Assembly (NCBI GenBank): GCA_030037185.1
Contig: JASHRR010000865.1
Location: 1 to 16,392 of the forward strand
DNA from: Xanthobacteraceae bacterium
GTDB taxonomy: Bacteria; Pseudomonadota; Alphaproteobacteria; Rhizobiales; Xanthobacteraceae
Reading direction: 5' to 3'
DNA length: 16,392 nt
Below, one piece after another: positions 1 to 7,497 of the stretch; the first letter of the stretch is position 1; each line of letters opens with the position of its first letter. The notes below the pieces were generated by a model that worked only from the letters and a program-made list of their open reading frames with translations, ran no database searches and was not told where the DNA came from. The translations under genes were made by a program, and so were the position numbers.

Positions 1-1931
1 ACCTCGCACACATAGGTTCCGGCCGGAAACGTAAAGTTCTGTGGATCGTAAAACGCGTCCTCCTTCAAGCCCGGCTCGACGTTGGCAGGAAGGTTGTGCG
101 CCGTATATGCGGCGAGCGCCACATTGGCGAATGGAATCTTCTTGTCGGTTCCCACGACGACGAACTCGCCGCCCTTAAGCTCGACATCGGATTCGGCGGC
201 TTCCATGAGGTGCGCGGCGATGCGCTTGGCCTTGGCTTCAACCCGCTCGAGGGCTTTGTGGAGCGCCGACATCCCGACCGCACCGGAGCGCGACCCATAG
301 GTGCCCATTCCGAACTGCACCTTGTCAGTATCGCCATGAACGATGCTCACCTGATCGGTCGGCACGCCGAAGCGCTCGGCGACGAGCTGCGCGAAGGTGG
401 TTTCGTGTCCCTGGCCATGGCTGTGGCATCCGGTCAGCACTTCAATGGTCCCGACGGGATTGACGCGAACCTCGGCGGACTCCCACAAGCCGACGCCGGC
501 GCCGAGCGATCCGACTGCCTGGCTCGGCGCAATGCCGCACGCCTCGATGTAACAGGAAAGGCCGATGCCACGCAGCTTGCCGCGGGCCCGCGCCTCCTCC
601 CGGCGGGCCGGAAACTCGGCATATCGCGCGACACCGAGCGCGGCATTGAGGCTCGCCTCGTAGTCGCCGGTGTCGTAGTTCATGATCACCGGCGTCTGAT
701 GCGGGAAGCTGCGGATGAAATTGTTTCGCCGGATCTCGGCCGGGTCGACGCTGAGCCGGCGTGCCGCGATGTCCATCAGGCGTTCAACCACGAAGGTGGC
801 TTCTGGCCGCCCCGCACCCCTGTAGGCGTCCACTGGCGTGGTGTTGGTATAGACGGCGTCGACCTCTGCGTAGATGGCTGGAATGTCGTACTGACCCGAA
901 AGCAGGGTCGCATAGAGATAAGTCGGCACGCTCGACGAGAAGGTCGACATGTAAGCGCCGAGATTGGCAATCGTCTTGACCCGCAGTGCGACGATCTTGT
1001 GATTGGAATCGAACGCCATTTCCGCGTGGGTGACATGGTCGCGACCATGGGCATCGGCAAGGAAGCTCTCGCGGCGGTCCGCCGTCCACCTCACCGGTAC
1101 GCCCAGCCGCCGCGCTGCCCACAGGCATACGGTCTCCTCCGGGTAGATGAAGATCTTCGACCCGAATCCGCCGCCCACGTCGGGCGCCACCACGCGAAGC
1201 TTATGTTCCGGTGCGAGCCCGATGAATGCCGACAGGACAAGGCGCGTGACATGAGGATTCTGTGAGGTGGTGTAGAGCGTGAAGCGGCCCTCGGCGCGAT
1301 CATAGATCGCCGTCGCGGCGCGCGGCTCGATCGCATTCGGCACCAGCCGATTGTTGATGAGATCGATCTCGGCGCGGTGCGCAGCGCCCGCGAATGCCCG
1401 ATCGACCGCCGCCTTGTCGCCGAGGGCCCACTGATAGATGGTGTTGCCCGGCGCCTCGGCGTGGATCTGGGGAGCACCCGACGCCTGCGCGGCGGCGGGA
1501 TCGACGACGGCGGCGAGTATTTCGTATTCGACTTCGACCAGCTCGGCGGCGTCGCGCGCCTCGTTCTTGGTCTCCGCCACCACGATCGCGATCGGGTTGC
1601 CGACATATCTCACGACGTCGCGCGCCAGCGCCGCATAGGGGGCGGCTCGCATCGGTGAGCCATCCTTCGAGTGAATCATCCAGCCGCAGATGAGGCCGCC
1701 GACCTTATCTTGCGCCAATTCCGCGCCGGTGAGCACACCGATGACGCCCGGCGCGCCGAGCGCTGCGGAGGCGTCGATGCGCACGATCCGGGCGTGGGCG
1801 TGTGGGCTGCGCACGAACTCCGCCTGGGCGGCGTTCTTCACCGTGATATCGTCGGTGTAATTGCCCGCTCCGGTGATGAAGCGCCGATCTTCCTTGCGCG
1901 GGAGTCGCGCCCCGATGCCCTCATGTGTCAT
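1..1931 (-). CDS. Form II CO dehydrogenase/xanthine dehydrogenase-family large (molybdopterin) subunit, partial
   Basis: Large subunit of a molybdenum hydroxylase, the subunit that would hold the Mo-pyranopterin cofactor. The reading frame starts at 1931 (MTHEGIGARLPRKEDRRF), with GAGGAGGAG placed 5 nt upstream, and stays open to the left edge, giving 643 codons. Visible family motifs are VGGGFGSK (residues 252-259), AYRGAGRPEA (369-378, at 798-827) and QGHETT (507-512). AYRGAGR is the active-site loop of form II CoxL-like proteins; true form I CO dehydrogenases have AYxCSFR there. CO oxidation is therefore not assured, and an aldehyde or N-heterocycle substrate is equally possible. The family is usually about 770-800 residues long, so the C-terminal part with the catalytic glutamate lies outside the window. 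It is the second gene after the 2Fe-2S subunit. A FAD (CoxM) subunit is not visible; in form II operons (order S-L-M) it would lie beyond the left edge. Confidence 0.95.
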   Translation of the reverse strand, partial: MTHEGIGARLPRKEDRRFITGAGNYTDDITVKNAAQAEFVRSPHAHARIVRIDASAALGAPGVIGVLTGAELAQDKVGGLICGWMIHSKDGSPMRAAPYAALARDVVRYVGNPIAIVVAETKNEARDAAELVEVEYEILAAVVDPAAAQASGAPQIHAEAPGNTIYQWALGDKAAVDRAFAGAAHRAEIDLINNRLVPNAIEPRAATAIYDRAEGRFTLYTTSQNPHVTRLVLSAFIGLAPEHKLRVVAPDVGGGFGSKIFIYPEETVCLWAARRLGVPVRWTADRRESFLADAHGRDHVTHAEMAFDSNHKIVALRVKTIANLGAYMSTFSSSVPTYLYATLLSGQYDIPAIYAEVDAVYTNTTPVDAYRGAGRPEATFVVERLMDIAARRLSVDPAEIRRNNFIRSFPHQTPVIMNYDTGDYEASLNAALGVARYAEFPARREEARARGKLRGIGLSCYIEACGIAPSQAVGSLGAGVGLWESAEVRVNPVGTIEVLTGCHSHGQGHETTFAQLVAERFGVPTDQVSIVHGDTDKVQFGMGTYGSRSGAVGMSALHKALERVEAKAKRIAAHLMEAAESDVELKGGEFVVVGTDKKIPFANVALAAYTAHNLPANVEPGLKEDAFYDPQNFTFPAGTYVCE

Positions 1932-1948
1932 GTGCGCTCCTCCTCGTT

Positions 1949-2419
1949 TCAAGCGCCGGCGCCGCTCTCGGCCACGGCCGCAATCGCCTTGACGATGTTG
2001 TGATAGCCGGTACAGCGGCACAGGTTGCCGTCGAGATTGGCCCGGATGGTGGCCTCATCCGGATGCGGGATGCGCCTGAGTAGATCGACAGCCGCCATGA
2101 TCATGCCGGGCGTACAGAATCCGCACTGCAGCGCGTGATGCTGGTGAAACGCTGCCTGCATCGGATGAAGTTCGCCTGCCTTGGCGAGGCCCTCGATGGT
2201 CGTGATCTCCGAGCCAGACGCCTGCGCCGCGATCATCGTGCACGACTTGATGGCGCGGCCGTCCAAATGGACCACGCAGGCCCCGCATTGCCCGGTATCG
2301 CACCCGACATGCGTGCCGGTCAGGCCCAGCGTCTCGCGCAGGAACTCGACCAGGAGCGTTCGGTCTTCGACTTGCCGCGACACGGCACGCCCGTTGACCT
2401 TAAGGTTGATCTGAGCCAT
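1949..2419 (-). CDS. 2Fe-2S small subunit of CoxS/xanthine dehydrogenase family
   Basis: Iron-sulfur electron-transfer subunit of the molybdenum hydroxylase encoded next to it; it passes electrons from the Mo site toward the FAD subunit. The 156-residue protein has the full cysteine set for two clusters: a plant ferredoxin-type cluster at Cys40, 45, 48 and 60 (CDTGQCGAC), and the helical C-terminal cluster at Cys99, 102, 134 and 136 (QCGFCTPGM and LCRCTGY). Length and architecture match CoxS. The start at 2419 ([11 protein letters not shown]) is preferred because GGGAGG lies just upstream and homologues begin this way; the frame could open 13 codons earlier at 2458 but without comparable support. 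The stop is 17 bp from the large-subunit start, so the two genes form one operon read right to left. Confidence 0.95.
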   Translation of the reverse strand: MAQINLKVNGRAVSRQVEDRTLLVEFLRETLGLTGTHVGCDTGQCGACVVHLDGRAIKSCTMIAAQASGSEITTIEGLAKAGELHPMQAAFHQHHALQCGFCTPGMIMAAVDLLRRIPHPDEATIRANLDGNLCRCTGYHNIVKAIAAVAESGAGA

Positions 2420-2638
2420 TTGGCGCCCTCCCATTTCGATAACGAATACAATGGACAAGCGCAGGTTGGCAAGGAAAGAGCGGCGCGCCGGCGCGCTACG
2501 CGGTTTGATGGAAATGGCTTGGCGGGGATCGCAGGCGGGAAAATCGCCGGCCGCAGACAGCGTCGATTTGCAACGCCCGGCGCGTCGCGCGGATCGTGGC
2601 CGGACTGGGGATCTCGATTATTTCTGCTCGCCGTCTTC

Positions 2639-2670
2639 AAAAACCCGCCGCCGCCAGAACGGCGACGGCG
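2639..2670 (-). terminator. Intrinsic terminator downstream of the 2705-3478 gene
   Basis: On the minus strand, CGCCGTCGCC and GGCGGCGGCG form a 10-bp stem (one G-U pair) around a 5-nt loop, followed by GG and then TTTTT. It starts about 35 nt past the stop codon of the minus-strand gene ending at 2705. It would separate that gene from the CoxS/CoxL operon downstream, implying that the operon has its own promoter between about 2420 and 2638. Confidence 0.75.
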
Positions 2671-2704
2671 TCAGCTCTTATTCAATGTGGTCGAATTTGC
2701 TCTG

Positions 2705-3478
2705 TCAGTGGCTTGCTGCCAGCGAGATCTCCTGGCGACCGCCGTTGAGCTCGCGGAGTTTATTGATAAAATCTTCCGGATACGTCCATGTCGAGCCGGG
2801 CGGCGTCCGCAAACCCATATAGGCGGCGATGTCGGCCAGAAATGCCGTGCAGTTATACAGGCTGGCCATCCACAGCGGCGACGTCTCCTGTTTGTGTTTG
2901 ATATAGGCGAACACCTGCTTGGCGTCCGCCTCGGACAGATAAACGCGGTAATTGGCCGTCAGATACTGCTCATCGAGATCCCCATAGCTCTTGCCGGTTT
3001 CCGACGGCACCGGCATGATGTGTCCCAGGATATAAGGAACGGGGCTGTCGCTCGCGGGATGCAGCCCGGCCACCTCGATCAGGCCGACCTTGCCGTGCCC
3101 ATTGAGGCGTCCGTACCACACAAAGGCATGACCATAACTTGCCGCGGTCCGAGACCGAAAGTCGACGAAATATCGACCGGCAAGCTTCGAGACTGGATGC
3201 TCATGGACAGCCGGCGCCGAGTCGGCTGACGATTCAACGAGCTTTGCTGGAATCGCATGGGCTTCTTTGTGAACGCCCTGAGCCGCCGCCGTGCGTGCGC
3301 CCGCAGCGCACAGCATCGCCGCCAGGCATAGGCCGACCGCATAGCTAACCAGACGCGATATGTGCTCGCTCCCGGCACGCGCGACAAGAGCGTTAGGTGT
3401 CTGTTCGCTCGTCAAGCGTTTGCGTACCGCGTGTATCGCCTGCTTCTGGCAGGTACTTTCTTTGGGGATAACTGTCAC
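2705..3478 (-). CDS. Putative exported papain-fold (permuted NlpC/P60-like) protein
   Basis: A 257-residue protein of unknown exact role. After a basic N-terminal stretch of about 40 residues there is one hydrophobic segment (residues 43-61, LVSYAVGLCLAAMLCAAG), then AAAQ. This could be a signal peptide with a long n-region or a membrane anchor, so the rest is probably periplasmic. The mature part has SYGHAFVWYG with His117, and later LYNCTAFLADIA with Cys210. A His before a Cys in such contexts is what circularly permuted NlpC/P60 and DUF4105-type papain-fold proteins show; assignment to that superfamily is an inference. The start is taken as GTG at 3478 because GGGAGGAGG sits 5 nt upstream; the frame is open to another GTG at 3514, but that would place the ribosome site inside the gene. 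A clear terminator follows. It could instead be a non-enzymatic relative. Confidence 0.8.
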   Translation of the reverse strand: MTVIPKESTCQKQAIHAVRKRLTSEQTPNALVARAGSEHISRLVSYAVGLCLAAMLCAAGARTAAAQGVHKEAHAIPAKLVESSADSAPAVHEHPVSKLAGRYFVDFRSRTAASYGHAFVWYGRLNGHGKVGLIEVAGLHPASDSPVPYILGHIMPVPSETGKSYGDLDEQYLTANYRVYLSEADAKQVFAYIKHKQETSPLWMASLYNCTAFLADIAAYMGLRTPPGSTWTYPEDFINKLRELNGGRQEISLAASH

Positions 3479-3492
3479 CTGAACCTCCTCCC
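3479..3492 (-). promoter_or_regulatory. Strong Shine-Dalgarno deciding a GTG start
   Basis: On the minus strand GGGAGGAGG (3492-3484) followed by TTCAG places a near-perfect anti-16S match 5 nt before GTG at 3478. This argues for the shorter of two in-frame GTG starts for the putative papain-fold gene. Confidence 0.7.
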
Positions 3493-3618
3493 TCAACAAG
3501 CAAAGGATGGCCACGGCAAGCCGCCCGCGCCCGTGTCGGCCACAAGACGCACGAATTCGACCTCGTCACTTGGCCTGGACACCGATCACCCCGGCGGGAC
3601 GCGAACGGACCAACTCTT

Positions 3619-3643
3619 TTGATCCGTTCGTGTGAAGGATCAA
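3619..3643 (-). repeat. Inverted repeat/hairpin over the stop codon of the GKAPIG-repeat gene
   Basis: TTGATCC (3619-3625) and GGATCAA (3637-3643) are exact inverted copies; inside them TTC and GAA add three more pairs around a GTGT loop, with one bulged G. The stem covers the TGA stop (3640-3642). There is no T-run after the stem on the minus strand, so it is not a canonical intrinsic terminator. It could stabilise the 3' end or act with another termination mechanism. Confidence 0.45.
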
Positions 3644-3876
3644 CCCCTGGTGACAATCGGAGGAGCGACGACGGGACCCTTGCCGATGGGACCCTTGCCG
3701 ATGGGGGCCTTGCCGATTGGGGCTTTGCCAATTGGCGCCTTGCCGATCGGAGCCTTCCCGACTACCGGGGTCGGCGGCGGCGGCTGACGGACCGGCAAAT
3801 CTGCCGCGACGGCGGCCCCTGCAACCCCGATGGTTGATGCCATTACAATTACAAATTTCTTCATTAGCGACCCCAT
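3640..3876 (-). CDS. Small exported GKAPIG-repeat protein
   Basis: A 78-residue protein with a signal peptide (MGSLMKKFVIVMASTIGVAG through AVAAD, likely cleaved after AVAA). A proline-rich spacer (LPVRQPPPPTPVV) is followed by six tandem pentapeptides, four GKAPI and then GKGPI and GKGP, and the chain ends VVAPPIVTRG. The mature chain is basic, has no cysteine and no visible fold, and looks like a low-complexity periplasmic or cell-surface peptide. Similar short exported repeat proteins occur in Bradyrhizobium-type genomes with no known role. The start at 3876 is chosen because AAGGA lies 5 nt upstream; the next in-frame ATG (3864, MKKF) would also leave an intact signal peptide. It is monocistronic, with a long upstream region of its own. 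Confidence 0.85.
   Translation of the reverse strand: MGSLMKKFVIVMASTIGVAGAAVAADLPVRQPPPPTPVVGKAPIGKAPIGKAPIGKAPIGKGPIGKGPVVAPPIVTRG
3673..3762 (-). repeat. Six tandem 15-bp repeats encoding GK(A/G)P units
   Basis: Six 15-bp units run head to tail (3673, 3688, 3703, 3718, 3733 and 3748), in frame with the small exported protein. The first two units are identical in DNA; the others differ mostly at silent positions, and the last is the most diverged. The arrangement permits copy-number change by slippage without breaking the frame. Confidence 0.9.
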
Positions 3877-3983
3877 TCGATTCCTTCGCTGCGCCCCATT
3901 CCACCGTGGCATGTACCTTGTTTCGTGCCGCAATGCCAGTGCACAAATGCAACATAGAAATATTTTTGCGGTGCGATTGCCGT

Positions 3984-3989
3984 ATTATA
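3984..3989 (-). promoter_or_regulatory. Possible -10 element for the GKAPIG-repeat gene
   Basis: On the minus strand this reads TATAAT, about 110 nt upstream of the start at 3876. I do not find a convincing -35 hexamer: TTGCCG is present but 20 nt away. It is a candidate only, in an AT-rich context where such matches arise by chance. Confidence 0.2.
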
Positions 3990-4520
3990 TGCTGGTTTCG
4001 ATAAAACTGCGGCAATAAACCTCTGTGCCGAACAATCTTGATGTCATCAAAAATGACGAGAATCAAACACAACGCTGCGGGGTATCATTTGTTAAATAAT
4101 AGACATAACCAATCGTATTAATCTTACGACATAAGAGAGTCCGGATTCAAAGTCGCAAGCCGGGGATATTTGAGTTCGAATGATGACGATTTGTGGATGG
4201 CCAAGCAAACAAGGACAGCTCGATTCCTCACCTTCGCCCTTATGCCCAAACCCGGACTTATCGGGGATGAGCACCGCGTTTAGACGCGATGAGATACAAC
4301 AAGTGGACAGCTGAAGCTCAGGGCACATTCCTGTTGGATGTGGTCGAAATGCGTCTGCGGCCCAGCAAGCTCCTGGGCGTTAAACGACGTTGGCGGCGGC
4401 TTGGCCGGGGGCTGCCAAGAACCTCGCCGTTCGTCCGCAGCGCATAGACTAACTTTAGCCACGTTTCGCCTCTGCGGCCAGAGGCTGGTTTGGAATCATG
4501 ACGAAGTTAGTTATTTATAA

Positions 4521-4534
4521 GTACGCTTGCGTAC
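4521..4534. repeat. Perfect short palindrome GTACGC-TT-GCGTAC
   Basis: Two exact 6-bp arms around a 2-nt centre, next to the AT-rich TTATTTATAA, and about 320 bp before the first recognisable ParA codons. The form fits a dimeric repressor operator, but no regulator gene is next to it and the function is unknown. Confidence 0.3.
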
Positions 4535-4849
4535 ATTCGTCGTTGGTTGCCTGTGTGGCAAGATAGAAATGCCGCAAAAAATTCGAACTTTGGACCTCAT
4601 CGGTGATATATCGTATTTGATCAGCGATAGGCCGGTCGCTGCGCTCATTGTCGTTCCTGCGCTTGGCTGCGCCGGTTGGCTTCTTTCTCGATAAATTGCT
4701 CTGCTGTCGCTGCAAGCCTGCCTGTTCGTTCGCAGTCGTCGGAGGGCGCTGCAAGCCGTAGGACGTGTGATCGACCACCGGGGGCGCACCAGGACAACGG
4801 CGTGTGGCTGACCACTCCGATCGAGCGGCCGCGCGATTATTGGCGCGCT

Positions 4850-5692
4850 GTTGCAAACTCGATAACACTGGCGATCGCCAATCTCAAAGGCGGAGTTGAA
4901 AAGACAACGCTGGCGGCTAACCTCAGCGCCTGTCTCGCTAAGGACTGGCAAAAACGCGTGCTTGCTGATCGGCCTGTATTTTCAGGGTTCATTGTCGGCA
5001 ATGGCTTTTGCAAGGACTGGCTCCCGGCACGCATCAAAGCTCACTGGAGCGAGGCTCATCAGCGGCGATCTCGCGCCGGTCGATATCGCATCATGATCAA
5101 ATGGCTGCCTCAAGGCGTCCATTTCCGGCCCGGAGATCCGCGCCACGCCCGTGACCGAGCGCTCAAAGGGGAACCTGTTGCGGACCGCGGACGTGCGATA
5201 TCGCCGGGATTGTTCATTCGGACATCGTGAGAGAGCTTTCGATCTTATCATCATCGATTGTCCGCCCCGCCTGACGACTTCCAAAATTCAGGCGCTTTGC
5301 GCAGGCTCTCATCTTCTTATTCCCACCATCTTTGACCGCACTTCCGCCGAAGCGGTCGTCACGCTGTACGAGCAAGCCGAAACATTAAAGCGCGCCGGTA
5401 TTGCCGCATCTGCAATAGATCGGAGTAGTCGGCAAGATGTGGAAACCCGGTCGCGTCGGGCAAACCGAAGCGATAACCTTCGTCAAAGATGTTTTGGCAA
5501 GCGGCCCTCTGGGTATACCTGCCTGAACAAACCTTCGTCCCTCATTCGGCCGCACTCCTCAAACGAGGGCATGTCGTGATGCCGCATAGCAAGGAATCCC
5601 AGCAGATAGGCCAATGCCATCGCGGGGCTGGCCGAGCATGTCGCCAGATGGGAGTTGCCCCGCACGCCTATTTCCGCGAAGCTGCCGAGTAG
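4850..5692 (+). pseudogene. Degenerate ParA/Soj-family ATPase
   Basis: Remains of a ParA-type P-loop ATPase of roughly 270 residues, spread over several frames. One frame begins VANSITLAIANLKGGVEKTT, the deviant Walker A region, with Glu at 4898-4900 where the family has Gly (KGGVGKTT). Near 4960 the homologous text moves to another frame (FQGSLSAMAF), which meets a stop soon after 5090. The Walker B part, FDLIIIDCPPRLTTSKIQAL, then SHLLIPTIFDRTSAEAVVTL, lies at about 5236-5390. Further shifts give VGKMWKPGRVGQTEAITFVK (about 5429-5490), LPEQTFVPHSAAL (about 5519-5560) and AIAGLAEHVARWELPR (about 5615-5665). At least four frameshifts and the loss of the P-loop glycine mean no working protein. 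The original ATG or GTG is not recognisable; GTT at 4850 sits where it would be expected. Confidence 0.85.
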
Positions 5693-5739
5693 CTCTAAAG
5701 AGCCGCTGCAAGAAGTGCCGGGAATTCAGCACCGCTCTC

Positions 5740-6469
5740 ACCGCCTTCGCTGACGCACTCGAGATCGCAGGCGCGCCGGTTGCGGCATCAGATCTTTGAT
5801 GCCCATGCGAGATCTAAAATTTCCGACCTCGTGAAGAACCTCGCGACCCTTCCCCGCACCGTGTCCACCGGCCACCCGCGTCTGGCGAAGTCGCTCGCCT
5901 GCTGTCAGCGCTAAAGCGCGTGCTCGACAAAACAGCCAAAAGCGCTGTGCTGACCGACATCAGCGCTGTCGAGAGGCTGTTGGCTGACGGAGGATGGCGC
6001 TCGGCGCATGCGGGCAAATGATTGCTGGGGCGTCCGCCACGACCGGTCGCACAAGCGGTAACGCTGCCGGGGTGCGTGACGACGTGGTCGCTCAGTACAA
6101 GCAGAAACTGCAGGCGGCCTTAGGCGACGAAGTTCGCCGCCATCTAGGATGACCTTCGCGCCAACATAGCCATCGGCAAGCCCGAAATTGCTGCTTCGGC
6201 CAAAGAGATGATGGGCAGCGGCGGACGCATGCACGAGGGAGCGTTGAAGAAGATCTGGAACCGCCACCAGTCCCTGGTAGTGTTCAAGGCGAAGTCCCGC
6301 GCCACCGCGGGCGATCGGCGGCGTAATTGTTGGCGTCCAGTCAAATGGGGGCGACCTGGGGCCCGGTGTGGCCGCTCCGGTTGCCGGGCCGACGCGACGC
6401 AAGCGCCAACCAGGTCGCCCGACAGAGATTGAAGGGGGAAGGAAAGCTCGCAGCCTCAAGGTATGTTGA
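5740..6469 (+). pseudogene. Frameshifted remnant of the gene(s) downstream of ParA
   Basis: Protein-like pieces follow one another in changing frames: SKISDLVKNLATLPRTVSTG (about 5815-5875), LLSALKRVLDKTAKSAVLTD and on to a stop at 6019-6021, DDVVAQYKQKLQAALGDEVR (6078-6140, stop at 6150-6152), DDLRANIAIGKPEIAASAKE followed by HEGALKKIWNRHQSLVVFKA (6148 to about 6320), and TRRKRQPGRPTEIEGGRKAR ending at a TGA at 6467-6469. These suggest one helical DNA-binding-like protein, or two genes, now broken. The final RxGRPxEIEGGR text resembles the lead-in of some ribbon-helix-helix proteins, but here it ends at a stop. It lies directly after the ParA remnant and may have been its partner gene. The family is not identified. 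Confidence 0.5.
6349..6420. repeat. Nested inverted repeat sharing an octamer with the hairpin at 6525-6546
   Basis: GGGCGACCTGG (6349-6359) is matched by its exact reverse complement CCAGGTCGCCC (6410-6420). Just inside, GGCCCGG and CCGGGCC form a second inverted pair. The core octamer GGGCGACC and its complement recur at 6525-6546. It lies inside the decayed coding segment and may be coincidental to coding sequence. Confidence 0.35.
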
Positions 6470-6524
6470 CGAAGCAAGACCTGCTCTGCTGATGACGTCT
6501 GAAAAGCCTTCGCATGCCGGGAAC

Positions 6525-6546
6525 AGGGCGACCATAAGGTCGCCCT
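6525..6546. repeat. Perfect hairpin 8 nt before the exonuclease III start
   Basis: AGGGCGACC (6525-6533), loop ATAA, GGTCGCCCT (6538-6546): nine uninterrupted pairs of mostly G-C. No T-run follows on either strand, so it is not a standard terminator. It stands where the ribosome site of the gene starting at 6555 should be, and no purine-rich Shine-Dalgarno is present there. It could limit translation initiation or be a leftover of a repetitive palindromic element. Confidence 0.5.
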
Positions 6547-6554
6547 ACAGAAAC

Positions 6555-7370
6555 ATGAAATTGAAGATCACGACCTGGAACATCAATTCGGTGCGCTTGC
6601 GCATCAATCTCGTGGCAAAATTTGTCACGCTCGCAAGGCCTGATGTGATTTGCCTCCAGGAGACCAAGTGCCCGGACAGCAAGTTTCCGCTCAAGCGTTT
6701 CGCCCGGCTTGGTTATCCCCATGCCGCCCTCAATGGTCAAAAGGGGTATCATGGCGTCGCGGTTCTTTCACGATTGCCACTGGATTCAATCGATGTTCGC
6801 GACTACTGCAGCAAATCGGACTGCCGTCACCTCGCGGTGAGGATCGGCGAACGCGCCGGCCTTGCCGATCAATTGACGGTGCACAATTTCTACGTTCCCG
6901 CCGGCGGCGATGAGGCCGATCCGGCGATTAACGAAAAGTTCGCACACAAACTTGCTTTTTTGGACGAGATGCGCGACGCGCCGGAGATGTGTCTCGGCGA
7001 CGGCGATCGCGCAATCCTCCTCGGCGACCTCAATGTCGCGCCGCTCGAACACGATGTCTGGAGCCACAAGCAGATGCTGAAAGTCGTCTCGCACACGCCG
7101 ATCGAATGCGAAAAGCTTGCTGCTGTCCAGAAGGCCGGCGGATGGTGCGATGTCTTGCGGACCTTCGTGCCGGAGCCTGCCAAACTCTACACGTGGTGGA
7201 GTTATCGGGCGCGCGATTGGCAGGCCGCTGACCGTGGGCGGCGTTTGGATCACATTTGGGTAAGCCCCGCGATGGCGGATCGGGTTGTTGCCATGACGAT
7301 CACCAAACAGGCGCGCGGCTGGACACAGCCCTCAGACCATGTGCCCGTGATGGCCGTGATCGAACTGTGA
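6555..7370 (+). CDS. xth: Exonuclease III-family AP endonuclease
   Basis: Predicted base-excision repair enzyme that cuts DNA 5' of abasic sites and removes 3' blocking groups; cytoplasmic. The 271-residue chain has the complete ExoIII catalytic set: Asn9 and Asn11 in ITTWNINSVR, Glu36 in CLQETK, Tyr113 in FYVPAGGDE, Asp158 and Asn160 in LLGDLNVAP, Asp232-His233 in RLDHIWVSP, and Asp261-His262 in PSDHVPVMAV. Length equals the usual 260-270. The start MKLKITTWN is taken from the conserved N-terminus; the frame is open upstream to 6327, but that part is decayed DNA. It stands alone: the gene before it is a pseudogene, and the next gene starts 127 bp later with its own ribosome site. ExoIII paralogues are common in rhizobia, so this may not be the only copy. 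Confidence 0.95.
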   Translation: MKLKITTWNINSVRLRINLVAKFVTLARPDVICLQETKCPDSKFPLKRFARLGYPHAALNGQKGYHGVAVLSRLPLDSIDVRDYCSKSDCRHLAVRIGERAGLADQLTVHNFYVPAGGDEADPAINEKFAHKLAFLDEMRDAPEMCLGDGDRAILLGDLNVAPLEHDVWSHKQMLKVVSHTPIECEKLAAVQKAGGWCDVLRTFVPEPAKLYTWWSYRARDWQAADRGRRLDHIWVSPAMADRVVAMTITKQARGWTQPSDHVPVMAVIEL

Positions 7371-7497
7371 GGAGGCCCTGCGTCAGGCCGGTGCCATGAA
7401 AACTGCACGCGGATGCCACGGCGTAATCACGAAATTGCCGGACCGCTAAGTTTGTGTCTTCTGCTCGGCAAGGGGGCCCAGTCGCGACGGAGGCAAC

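Larger units (their letters stand above)
3877..4849. other. Long AT-richer intergenic stretch, no supported gene
   Basis: About 970 bp with visibly lower GC than the flanks (runs such as TATTATATGC, TTAAATAATAG and TTATTTATAA). Reading frames here are short, lack ribosome sites and do not resemble known families. The left end should hold the promoter of the minus-strand repeat-protein gene, and the middle holds a 14-bp palindrome at 4521-4534. The right end leads into the ParA remnant. I see no RNA gene in it. Confidence 0.6.

Noticed and set aside
96..1265. A 389-codon open frame on the plus strand opposite the large molybdenum subunit
   Set aside because: It is a shadow of the minus-strand gene, whose family motifs are unambiguous; the plus-strand text matches nothing.
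2135..3229. A 364-codon plus-strand frame crossing from the CoxS gene into the papain-fold gene
   Set aside because: It is antisense to two genes with motifs and ribosome sites and runs across the terminator; no domain or start signal of its own.
4569..4694. A 41-codon plus-strand frame starting MPQKIRTLDLIGD, with a hydrophobic C-terminal half
   Set aside because: No ribosome site, very short, and located in the gap before the ParA remnant; it could be a small membrane peptide but nothing supports it.
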